Shown here piece after piece: positions 16,536 through 24,385 of a DNA stretch of 64,000 bases (its first letter is position 1; each line of letters starts with the position of its first letter). This DNA is from an uncultured Blautia sp. (GTDB lineage: Bacteria > Bacillota > Clostridia > Lachnospirales > Lachnospiraceae). The stretch spans positions 1 through 64,000 of the forward strand of contig UQAX01000003.1 in NCBI GenBank assembly GCA_900539145.1, given 5' to 3'. Under the pieces are notes generated by a model. The model saw only the letters and a program-made list of their open reading frames with translations. It searched no databases and was not told where the DNA came from. Position numbers and translations under genes: made by a program.

Positions 16536-17462
16536 ATGAAGAAAAAAATATTAGCAGCAATTTTAATGGGAACAATGGTATTTAGTTTAACAGCATGTGG
16601 AAATGAAAGTACAGAGGACACACAGGGTACAGATAAAGAAGCTTCATCAGGGACAGAAGAAAAAACAGCAGAAGCACCAAAGGGAGAAATTTCTGTAATT
16701 TCCAGAGAAGAAGGTTCAGGAACAAGAGGTGCGTTCATTGAGTTATTTGGAATTGAAGAAAAGGATGCTTCAGGGGAAAAAATTGACAATACAACAGAAG
16801 ACGCACAGGTAACTAATAATACATCTGTTATGATGACAAGTGTAGCAGGTAATCCTCAGGCAATTGGATATATTTCTTTAGGTTCTTTGGATGACTCTGT
16901 AAAAGCTTTAAAAGTAGATGGAGCAGAAGCTACAGCAGAAAATGTAAAAAGTGATACTTATAAAATTGCACGTCCATTCAATATTGCTACAAAAGAAGGC
17001 GTAAGCGAGGCAGCACAGGACTTTATTTCTTACATTTTAAGTCAGGAAGGACAGAAAATTGTAGAAGACAATGGTTATATTTCTGTTGCAGCTGATGCTG
17101 CGGCTTATGCAGGAACAAAACCATCTGGTAAAATCGTAGTTGCAGGTTCTTCTTCAATTACACCGGTAATGGAAAAATTAAAAGAGGGTTATGAGGCTAT
17201 CAATCCAAATGCAGAAATTGAAATTCAGCAGAGTGACTCTACAACAGGTATGGAATCCACAGTAAATGGTATCTGTGATATTGGAATGGCTTCCAGAGAA
17301 TTAAAAGACTCAGAAATCGAAGCTGGATTAAAAGGACAGGAAATTGCATTAGACGGTATTGCAGTTATTGTAAATAATAAAAACTCTATGAGTGATATTA
17401 CAACAGATCAGGTAAAAGATATTTACACAGGTGAAATTACAGAATGGAGCGACCTTCAGTAA
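16536..17462 (+). CDS. pstS: Phosphate-binding lipoprotein PstS, circularly permuted
   Basis: This is the extracytoplasmic phosphate-binding subunit of the Pst importer, 308 residues. The signal peptide ends in lipobox LTAC (Cys21) followed by a Ser/Glu/Thr-rich linker. The domain order is reversed relative to ordinary PstS. Residues 50-182 (ISREEGSGTR to NGYISV) correspond to the usual C-terminal half, and residues 197-308 (KIVVAGSSSITPVM to TGEITEWSDL) to the usual N-terminal half. Start 16536 has AAAGGAG upstream and lies after the Pho promoter. It is the first gene of pstSCAB. Confidence 0.9.
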   Translation: MKKKILAAILMGTMVFSLTACGNESTEDTQGTDKEASSGTEEKTAEAPKGEISVISREEGSGTRGAFIELFGIEEKDASGEKIDNTTEDAQVTNNTSVMMTSVAGNPQAIGYISLGSLDDSVKALKVDGAEATAENVKSDTYKIARPFNIATKEGVSEAAQDFISYILSQEGQKIVEDNGYISVAADAAAYAGTKPSGKIVVAGSSSITPVMEKLKEGYEAINPNAEIEIQQSDSTTGMESTVNGICDIGMASRELKDSEIEAGLKGQEIALDGIAVIVNNKNSMSDITTDQVKDIYTGEITEWSDLQ

Positions 17463-17483
17463 AGACAGAAAGGGATTAAAGGA

Positions 17484-18356
17484 ATGAAAAATATAAAAGA
17501 AACCGTTATGAAATATGTGTTTCTTGTGTGTGCCTGTGCCTCTATTCTGGCAGTAGCATTAATTTGCATCTTCTTATTTGCCAATGGTATTCCTGCCATT
17601 GGCAAAATAGGAGTTTTTGACTTTTTGCTGGGAGAAAGATGGAAGCCGGGAAACAATATTTACGGTATTTTACCATTTATTTTAGGCAGTATTTATGTAA
17701 CCGCAGGAGCCGTTTTAATTGGTGTTCCCATTGGTATTTGTACAGCTGTTTTCATGGCAAAGTTCTGCCCACCAAAATTATATAAATTTATGAAACCTGC
17801 TGTTGAATTACTGGCAGGAATTCCTTCTGTTGTATATGGTTTCTTTGGTATGGTAGTGGTTGTTCCTTTTGTTCGTGACTTCTTTGGTATTCAGCTGGGA
17901 TTTGGGGGAGACGGTTCCAGTATGTTCACGGCTTCGGTAATGCTGGGTATTATGATTTTGCCTACAATTATCAGTGTGGGTGAGTCTGCAATTCGTGCAG
18001 TGCCGGAGAGTTATTATGAAGGTGCTCTTGCTCTTGGGGCAACACATGAAAGAAGTGTGTTTCGTACAGTGCTGCCAGCTGCAAAATCAGGTGTAATGGC
18101 AGGTGTGATTTTAGGTATCGGAAGAGCAATTGGAGAGACTATGGCGGTTATTATGATTGCAGGAAATCAACCGCGTATGCCAAAAGGTCTGTTTAAAGGT
18201 GTTCGTACTTTAACATCAAATATTGTTATGGAAATGGGATATGCAGCTGATCTTCACAAGGAAGCATTGATTGCAACAGCAGTTGTACTTTTTGTCTTTA
18301 TTTTATTAATTAACCTGTTGTTCTCATTAGTTAAGAGGAGGGGAATAAATGGATAA
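17484..18356 (+). CDS. pstC: Phosphate ABC transporter permease PstC
   Basis: This 290-residue inner-membrane permease has about six helices, starting at residues 12-32. The BPD_transp_1 coupling loop is seen in ALALGATHERSVFRTVLPAAKSGVMAGVI, and AGIPSVVYGFFGM is typical of PstC/PstA. It pairs with PstA to form the channel. AAGGGATTAAAGG lies before the ATG, 21 bases after the pstS stop codon. Its end overlaps pstA by 8 bases. Confidence 0.95.
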   Translation: MKNIKETVMKYVFLVCACASILAVALICIFLFANGIPAIGKIGVFDFLLGERWKPGNNIYGILPFILGSIYVTAGAVLIGVPIGICTAVFMAKFCPPKLYKFMKPAVELLAGIPSVVYGFFGMVVVVPFVRDFFGIQLGFGGDGSSMFTASVMLGIMILPTIISVGESAIRAVPESYYEGALALGATHERSVFRTVLPAAKSGVMAGVILGIGRAIGETMAVIMIAGNQPRMPKGLFKGVRTLTSNIVMEMGYAADLHKEALIATAVVLFVFILLINLLFSLVKRRGING

Positions 18357-19200
18357 GATACGTCAGAAACTAAAAATGTATGCCCATCATCCAGCCTCTT
18401 TTCTTTTGGCTTTGTTGGTTTGGATTAGTGCAATCTTTACAGCAGTGACACTGATTTTTATTGTAGGATATATTTTGATAAAGGGTGTGCCGCATTTGAC
18501 ACCACAGTTATTTGAACTGGAGTATAATTCGGAGAATGTTTCTATGTTTCCGGCAATTATCAATACGATCTTCATGATTATGTTGTCTCTTTTGGTTGCA
18601 GGTCCTTTGGGAATTTTTGCAGCAGTATATTTGGTAGAATATGCGAAAAAGGGAAATAAACTGGTGTCTGTTGTGCGCGTAACAGCAGAAACACTTACAG
18701 GCATTCCTTCCATTGTATATGGTCTGTTCGGAATGTTATTTTTTGTAACAACACTGCGCTGGGGATATTCTATGCTGGCAGGTGCGTTTACACTGGCAAT
18801 TATGGTACTTCCTGTTATTATGAGAACAACAGAAGAAGCACTTTTGGCAGTGCCAGATACTTACCGTGAGGCAAGTTTTGGTCTTGGCGCAGGAAAGCTT
18901 AGAACGATATTTGTGGTTATTTTACCTTCTGCAGTACCTGGAATTTTTTCCGGTGTAATTTTGTCTATTGGACGTATTGTGGGAGAAACTGCAGCTTTAA
19001 TGTATACAGCAGGAACAGTGGCAGAGCTACCGGATAGTGTGATGTCTTCTACGAGAACTCTATCTGTACATATGTATTCTCTGGCAAGCGAAGGGTTGTA
19101 TGTAAATCAAGCTTATGCAACAGCAGTTGTATTACTTGTAATTGTATTGGTAATTAACTGGTTGTCCGGAAGAATTGCCCGCAAGATTAAGAAAGGATAA
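18349..19200 (+). CDS. pstA: Phosphate ABC transporter permease PstA
   Basis: This 283-residue partner permease of PstC has about six hydrophobic helices, the motif TGIPSIVYGLFGM and the coupling loop ASFGLGAGKLRTIFVVILPSAVPGI. AGAGGAGGGG in the end of pstC serves as ribosome site, and the 8-base overlap suggests translational coupling. It is followed after 9 bases by the ATPase gene. Confidence 0.95.
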   Translation: MDKIRQKLKMYAHHPASFLLALLVWISAIFTAVTLIFIVGYILIKGVPHLTPQLFELEYNSENVSMFPAIINTIFMIMLSLLVAGPLGIFAAVYLVEYAKKGNKLVSVVRVTAETLTGIPSIVYGLFGMLFFVTTLRWGYSMLAGAFTLAIMVLPVIMRTTEEALLAVPDTYREASFGLGAGKLRTIFVVILPSAVPGIFSGVILSIGRIVGETAALMYTAGTVAELPDSVMSSTRTLSVHMYSLASEGLYVNQAYATAVVLLVIVLVINWLSGRIARKIKKG

Positions 19201-19209
19201 ATAAAAAGA

Positions 19210-19965
19210 ATGAGTAAGTTTTCGATTTCCGATTTGGATTTATATTATGATAAAGGAGCTTTTCACGCATTAAAAAACATAAATCTGGAAATTCAGGCAA
19301 ATGAGATTACTGCATTTATCGGACCATCCGGTTGTGGAAAATCTACCTTGCTGAAATCTTTAAATAGAATGAATGATTTGGTAGAGGGTTGTCAGATTAC
19401 AGGAAATATATTATTAGATGGAGAAGATGTTTATGGAGACATGAATGTTAACATTCTAAGAAAGCGTGTAGGAATGGTATTCCAGAAACCGAATCCTTTT
19501 CCTATGAGCATTTACGATAACATTGCTTATGGTCCAAGGACACACGGTATCCGTTCAAAAGTAAAGTTGGATGAAATTGTAGAGCAATCATTGAGAAGCG
19601 CAGCAATTTGGGACGAAGTAAAAGATCGTTTGAAATTAAGTGCACTTGGTATGTCAGGCGGACAGCAGCAGAGACTTTGTATTGCAAGAGCATTGGCAGT
19701 AGAACCGGAAGTATTGTTGATGGATGAGCCTACTTCTGCGCTTGATCCGATTTCCACTTCCAAAATAGAAGAATTAGCAGTAGAATTAAAGAAAAAATAT
19801 ACGATTGTTATGGTTACTCACAATATGCAGCAGGCAGCACGTATTTCTGATAAAACAGCTTTTTTCCTTTTAGGAGAAATGGTAGAATACGGAAATACAG
19901 AGGAAATGTTTTCTATGCCTAAGAATAAGAAGACAGAAGATTATATTACAGGAAGATTTGGTTAA
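19210..19965 (+). CDS. pstB: Phosphate ABC transporter ATP-binding protein PstB
   Basis: PstB hydrolyses ATP to drive phosphate import. The 251-residue protein has Walker A GPSGCGKST, the Q-loop in VGMVFQKPNPFPMSIYDN (PstB-specific), signature LGMSGGQQQRL, Walker B VLLMDEPTSALDP and the switch His in VTHNMQQAARISD. Its ribosome site is weak (AAAGG 12-15 bases upstream). PhoU does not follow directly; it is encoded with phoBR near 37 kb. No clear terminator is seen in the 50 bases before the convergent ANTAR gene. Confidence 0.96.
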   Translation: MSKFSISDLDLYYDKGAFHALKNINLEIQANEITAFIGPSGCGKSTLLKSLNRMNDLVEGCQITGNILLDGEDVYGDMNVNILRKRVGMVFQKPNPFPMSIYDNIAYGPRTHGIRSKVKLDEIVEQSLRSAAIWDEVKDRLKLSALGMSGGQQQRLCIARALAVEPEVLLMDEPTSALDPISTSKIEELAVELKKKYTIVMVTHNMQQAARISDKTAFFLLGEMVEYGNTEEMFSMPKNKKTEDYITGRFG

Positions 19966-20015
19966 TTGCGTTATATTAAAAAATAAAATATGATTTGGAA
20001 AATGCGCATGAACTA

Positions 20016-20600
20016 TCAGGTATAAGTTTTAATGATTTCTTCGGCAATGAATCGTTTGGCAATACAGCGATTCATTGCCTGTTTTTCTATGTAATGATGG
20101 GCTTCAGGTTCACTCATGGAGAGCTCGCTGATTAAAATCCACTTTGCTTTATTGACCAAGCGGATTTCAGCCATTTTGTCTTCAATAGATAAAGACTTCT
20201 TCTCAAATTGTCTTAAACGTTCACGGGCACTTTCCATCCAGTTAAGGGAATGGAGGATAACTGGTTTTGAAATTGGTTTTGGCAGTGTGAATACACCATA
20301 TTCAGCCACTTTGTCATGGATAGCAGAATGAATATCACTTTTAACGAGAAGAAGTACAACAGATTGCTTGGAAGTAGATACGTCAATTGCAAAACGGGTA
20401 CCGATATCATCAGGAAGAGGAGCATTGATGATAACGAAGTCAAAAGTTTTTTCCGTTAATATACGTCTGGCAGCACTGACACTTGAGGCTGTCTGGACAG
20501 GATAATAGCGTATTTCAGGCAACAGACCGGTGAAGGCAGAGGTGAAGCTATCTGTTGCTGATACGATGAGTATACTGTAAACACGTTCTCTTAAACTCAT
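20016..20600 (-). CDS. ANTAR-domain antiterminator with a receiver-like domain
   Basis: This 194-residue protein has an N-terminal response-regulator-like fold (about residues 7-120) and a C-terminal ANTAR RNA-binding domain (about 138-193, pattern KMAEIRLVNKAKWIL then EPEAHHYIEKQAMNR). ANTAR proteins bind paired hairpins with hexaloops and block terminators. The phosphoacceptor position reads I-I-N59-A-P-L-P instead of Asp, and the N-terminal acidic pair is not intact, while Lys108 is kept. It may therefore not be phosphorylated. It lies 30 bases after a glutamine synthetase gene, and matching hairpins occur in three leaders of this cluster. Confidence 0.85.
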   Translation of the reverse strand: MSLRERVYSILIVSATDSFTSAFTGLLPEIRYYPVQTASSVSAARRILTEKTFDFVIINAPLPDDIGTRFAIDVSTSKQSVVLLLVKSDIHSAIHDKVAEYGVFTLPKPISKPVILHSLNWMESARERLRQFEKKSLSIEDKMAEIRLVNKAKWILISELSMSEPEAHHYIEKQAMNRCIAKRFIAEEIIKTYT

Positions 20601-20630
20601 TTAATCTCCTCCTTCTTTTGTTCATTTGAT

Positions 20631-21842
20631 TTATCGGTTACAATAGATGTTTAATATAGCATCCGGTATATATTTTCTGATGAAATCACTGTTTGCGGCT
20701 GTGGTACAGGCAGATTTGAAATTTTCCGGAAGTTGTTTAAAGCTTGTAAGGATATCTTTATCTGCTTTGTACAGATTAATATCAGAGGGTGCAGGAAGTT
20801 CTGTTTTATTTTGAATTCCGTCCAGAATAGCATAAATAATCAGGGCAAATGCCAGATAGGTATTCGCAGAGGGATCAGGAGAACGAAGTTCTACACGTCG
20901 ATATTTGCCAATTGCTGAAGGAACTCTGATAAGCTGTGAACGGTTTTCATTGGACCATGAAATATATTTCGGAGCCTTGTTTTTTCCAAAACGTTTATAA
21001 GAATTTTCTGTTGGATTTAAAAATATTGTCATATCCGAAATTTTATCTAAAATACCCGCTATCAGATAATTCATATTATCTGTACTGTCAGAAGATTTGA
21101 CAGATATATTAATATGAAATCCATTTCCAGGCGCATGTTCTAATGGCTTTGGCTTAAAATCAGCAAAAATCCCATTTTGCTGCGCAATTGTTTTGACAAC
21201 GGTTTGAAATGTCATTGCATTGTCAGCTGCTGTTAAAGGATTAGAGTAGCGGAAGTCAATTTCATTTTGTCCTGGTCCTTCTTCATGATGGGAACTTTCT
21301 GGCTGAATACCCATTTGCTCCAATGTCAGACATATTTCACGACGTATATTTTCACCTCTGTCTTCCGGAGCAATATCCATATAAGAGGCATTGTCATAAG
21401 GAAGTTTTGTGGATTTGCCATTGTCATCTAATTGGAATAGATAAAACTCCTGTTCTGCACCAAAGAAAAATTGATAACCGGCATATTCAGCGGCCTGAAT
21501 TGCTTTTTTTAAAATAGAACGTGTGTCACACTCAAATATTTTTCCGTCCGGATAGGTAATGCTACAGAACATTCTTACCACACATCCATGTTCTGGTCTC
21601 CAGGGTAAGGGCATCAGAGTGTCTGGTTCTGGATGAAGGAACAAATCAGAATGCGTTTCGTCTCCAAAACCTGCGATTGCAGATGCATCAATGGCAATAC
21701 CATATTCAAAAGCCCGAGGAAGTTCCTGAGGCATAATGGATATATTCTTCTGTTTGCCAAATACATCGCAAAAGGCAAGACGAATGAATTTAACATCTTC
21801 TTCCTGCACATATTGGATGATCTCTTCTTTTGAATACTTCAT
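20631..21842 (-). CDS. Glutamine synthetase family protein (GlnA-like)
   Basis: The 403-residue protein resembles type I glutamine synthetase, which makes glutamine from glutamate, ammonia and ATP. The N-terminal beta-grasp carries RLAFCDVFGKQKN, followed by GAEQEFYLF, HHEEGPGQNEIDFRY (catalytic acidic residues), APGNGFHINIS and RVELRSPDPSANTYLAFA. It is about 40 residues shorter than typical GlnA at the C-terminus, and no adenylylation site is evident. ATG 21842 has GGAG 7 bases upstream; earlier in-frame ATGs overlap the promoter. It is co-directional with the ANTAR gene downstream and the glutamate synthase genes upstream. Confidence 0.88.
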   Translation of the reverse strand: MKYSKEEIIQYVQEEDVKFIRLAFCDVFGKQKNISIMPQELPRAFEYGIAIDASAIAGFGDETHSDLFLHPEPDTLMPLPWRPEHGCVVRMFCSITYPDGKIFECDTRSILKKAIQAAEYAGYQFFFGAEQEFYLFQLDDNGKSTKLPYDNASYMDIAPEDRGENIRREICLTLEQMGIQPESSHHEEGPGQNEIDFRYSNPLTAADNAMTFQTVVKTIAQQNGIFADFKPKPLEHAPGNGFHINISVKSSDSTDNMNYLIAGILDKISDMTIFLNPTENSYKRFGKNKAPKYISWSNENRSQLIRVPSAIGKYRRVELRSPDPSANTYLAFALIIYAILDGIQNKTELPAPSDINLYKADKDILTSFKQLPENFKSACTTAANSDFIRKYIPDAILNIYCNR

Positions 21843-21881
21843 AATAATCTCCATTCCGCCGCCTTTCAGGTGACGGCACAA

Positions 21882-21910
21882 ATAGTAATGAAAGTGTTTC
21901 ACACCTTCAA
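21882..21910 (-). promoter_or_regulatory. Candidate promoter of the glutamine synthetase-ANTAR genes
   Basis: On the minus strand TTGAAG (21910-21905) is spaced 17 bases from TACTAT (21887-21882). A small palindrome GTGT-TTC-ACAC at 21894-21904 lies inside. It overlaps back-to-back with a plus-strand promoter, TTCACA (21898) with TACAAT (21921). Confidence 0.5.
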
Positions 21911-21932
21911 ATTTTAGTGTTACAATAGATTT

Positions 21933-22057
21933 AATTATTAAGGCATCCCGGCATCGATATCAGATGCACCCACCCGTTTGTTTATTGATGTGCAGGTGCG
22001 CCTCTTTGCTTAGGTGGGAATACTCTTTAATCGGTTCACTGTGTGAGCCTGTTTTTT
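21933..22057 (+). ncRNA. Candidate small RNA between glutamine synthetase and glutamate synthase genes
   Basis: A plus-strand transcription unit of about 125 bases can be drawn with no reading frame. The promoter is TTCACA (21898-21903), 17 bases, TACAAT (21921-21926). Hairpin GCATC/GATGC sits at 21951-21967, and CCCACC (21969) pairs with GGTGGG (22013). The unit ends in GGTTCAC-TGT-GTGAGCC followed by TG and six T (22033-22057), a good intrinsic terminator. It matches no RNA family I recognise. It could instead be part of the minus-strand intergenic mRNA. Confidence 0.45.
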
Positions 22058-22114
22058 GTGTCTATTCCACGATTTTGGCTTAATTTACTTTTTTCACAGT
22101 ACTACCTGCTTTCT

Positions 22115-22837
22115 TTAATTTGGCACATACATTTGTTTGTATGGATTTTTACTGTCTGGTGTAATAACTGTAAAAGGAACAGATAAAAGTTTATCCACAG
22201 AATATTTGAAGTCTCTACAGTACTCAGACAGATATTCCATAATTTCATCCAAATCCTTTGAAGTTGCATATCTTGCAGTTACTTGTTCTGGAAAGCGGAT
22301 ATCTTTACAATCTCCACGCAGAAACATTTTGCCGCCGTGCATTCCGGTACATGGGAAATTTCCTACAATACGTTTTCCGGCAGTGTGTATTCCGAGGACA
22401 ATAATGATGCCACCGGCCTGATATTCACCCAGAAAGCTTCCGGCATATCCACCAATAATCATAACAGGAACTTTTTCTTTATAAGCTTTCATATGGATTC
22501 CCGCGCGATATCCTGCGTTGCCTTTTACATAGATTTTGCCGCCTCGCATAGCATAACCGGCAGCATCTCCAATATTACCGTGTATAAGGATTTTTCCTTC
22601 ATTCATAGTATCGCCCACAGCATCTTGAGCATTGGCGTTTACGATAATATTGGCGTTGTTTAAATAGGAACCCAATGCATTTCCGGGAATACCATTGATT
22701 GTAAGATTTTTGTCAGACATACCTGCAGCGATAAATCTCTGACCACAGCAACCTTCAATTATACAGTCTTTGTCTGCGTCGCACAGTGCTTCATTCACAG
22801 CTCTGTAATCTAAATTTGCAGCATTAATGATTTTCAT
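22115..22837 (-). CDS. Glutamate synthase large-subunit part, GXGXG domain (GltB3-like)
   Basis: This 240-residue protein is the stand-alone beta-helix (alpha subunit C-terminal) domain of glutamate synthase. It has repeated Gly-rich turns such as AGDAAGYAMRGGKIYVKGNAGYRAGI and IIGGYAGSFLGEYQAGGIIIVLG. In archaeal-type glutamate synthase the large subunit is split into amidotransferase, FMN/Fe-S and GXGXG proteins, as here. AGGAGG is followed by TATGGTAT before the ATG. The C-terminal 50 residues fall outside the repeat and are of unclear role. Confidence 0.88.
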   Translation of the reverse strand: MKIINAANLDYRAVNEALCDADKDCIIEGCCGQRFIAAGMSDKNLTINGIPGNALGSYLNNANIIVNANAQDAVGDTMNEGKILIHGNIGDAAGYAMRGGKIYVKGNAGYRAGIHMKAYKEKVPVMIIGGYAGSFLGEYQAGGIIIVLGIHTAGKRIVGNFPCTGMHGGKMFLRGDCKDIRFPEQVTARYATSKDLDEIMEYLSEYCRDFKYSVDKLLSVPFTVITPDSKNPYKQMYVPN

Positions 22838-22879
22838 ATTATACCATACCTCCCAAAAAAAAGTTTACTTTTTTTGCTG

Positions 22880-24385
22880 CTATTCTCCGGCATGAAAAAT
22901 ACCGAGTATTTCAAGTTCTTTTTCTGTCAATCCGATGCCACGCAGCATGAGGCGATTTCCTCGTAAAGCTTCAATGGAATTGATACCCATGCCACCCATC
23001 AACTCTTTGATTTCATGTTTCCATGCAGTCATCAGATTAACCAAGCGCTGGTTTCCGATTTCAGGATCAAGTCTCTTCACAAGTTCTGGTCTTTGGGTTG
23101 CAATTCCCCAGTTGCATTTGCCGCTCTGACAGGTACGGCAGAGGTGACAGCCGAGAGCCAGCAGAGCAGCAGTAGCTACGTAACAGGCATCGGCACCGAG
23201 TGCAATGGCTTTTACCACATCGGCGGCGCTGCGAATACTTCCACCTACTATCAGTGATACGTTGTTGCGAATACCTTCATCACGAAGCCTCTGGTCAACA
23301 GAAGCGAGTGCAAGTTCAATGGGAATACCAACATTATCTCTGATTCGGGTAGGGGCGGCTCCTGTACCGCCACGGAAGCCATCAATGGCAATAATATCAG
23401 CGCCACTGCGGGCAATACCACTTGCGATAGCTGCAATATTATGGACAGCCGCAACTTTGACAATGACAGGTTTTTTGTATTTAGTAGCTTCTTTCAGTGA
23501 GAAAACAAGCTGACGTAAATCTTCAATGGAATAAATATCATGATGCGGAGCAGGAGAAATAGCATCAGAACCTTCAGGAATCATACGGGTACGTGATACA
23601 TCACCGATAATTTTTGTGCCGGGAAGATGTCCCCCAATGCCTGGTTTTGCACCTTGTCCCATTTTTATTTCTATTGCAGCACCTGCTTTTAAATAATCTT
23701 CGTAAACGCCGAAACGTCCGGAAGCTACCTGTACAATAGTATTTTTTCCATAGCAGTAAAAGTCTTCATGCAATCCTCCTTCACCGGTATTATATAATAT
23801 TCCGAGCTCTGTTGCTGCCAGAGCAAGAGATTTATGAGCGTTATAGCTGATAGATCCGTAGCTCATAGCAGAAAACATAACAGGCATGGAGAGTTCCAAC
23901 TGGGGAGGCAGTTTGCAGTCTAATTTCCCATCTGCTGTACGATTTACTTTGGAAGGCTTCTTTCCAAGATAAACACGGGTTTCCATGGGTTCGCGCAAAG
24001 GATCAATGGAAGGGTTTGTTACCTGTGAAGCGTTAATAAGGATTTTGTCCCAGTATACAGGTAGTGATTTAGGGTTTCCCATGGAAGATAAAAGGACACC
24101 GCCGCTGTTTGCCTGTTTATAAATCTCATTTATTGTGTCTCCGGACCAGTTGGAATTTTCCCGCAGGTTACAGTCACTTTTTATGATTTTTAATGCTCTG
24201 GTAGGGCAGAATGAAACACATCTCTGACAGTTGACGCATTTTGACTCATCATGCTTCATAACCTTATGTTCTTTGTCGTAGCTGTGAACTCCATTGGCAC
24301 ATTGGCGTTCGCATATCCGACAGGCAATACATCTGTTTTCATTTCTGACTACTTCAAATTCCGGATAGATAAATTCTATACTCAT
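22880..24385 (-). CDS. Glutamate synthase large-subunit part, ferredoxin plus FMN domain (GltB2-like)
   Basis: This 501-residue protein starts with two 4Fe-4S motifs (CIACRICERQC and CVNCQRCVSFCP, about residues 19-60). A glutamate synthase FMN-binding barrel follows (GGLHEDFYCYGKN, MGQGAKPGIGGHLPG, IDGFRGGTGAAP), and then a cysteine-rich HLCRTCQSGKCNWG segment for the Fe-S cluster. It reduces 2-oxoglutarate plus ammonia to glutamate; the N-terminal ferredoxin domain would supply electrons. It abuts the amidotransferase gene with a 1-base overlap at 24385. Confidence 0.92.
   Translation of the reverse strand: MSIEFIYPEFEVVRNENRCIACRICERQCANGVHSYDKEHKVMKHDESKCVNCQRCVSFCPTRALKIIKSDCNLRENSNWSGDTINEIYKQANSGGVLLSSMGNPKSLPVYWDKILINASQVTNPSIDPLREPMETRVYLGKKPSKVNRTADGKLDCKLPPQLELSMPVMFSAMSYGSISYNAHKSLALAATELGILYNTGEGGLHEDFYCYGKNTIVQVASGRFGVYEDYLKAGAAIEIKMGQGAKPGIGGHLPGTKIIGDVSRTRMIPEGSDAISPAPHHDIYSIEDLRQLVFSLKEATKYKKPVIVKVAAVHNIAAIASGIARSGADIIAIDGFRGGTGAAPTRIRDNVGIPIELALASVDQRLRDEGIRNNVSLIVGGSIRSAADVVKAIALGADACYVATAALLALGCHLCRTCQSGKCNWGIATQRPELVKRLDPEIGNQRLVNLMTAWKHEIKELMGGMGINSIEALRGNRLMLRGIGLTEKELEILGIFHAGE

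Noticed and set aside
22058..22110. Glutamine riboswitch in the glutamate synthase-glutamine synthetase gap
   Set aside because: The conserved core of the glnA or downstream-peptide motif is not seen on either strand.
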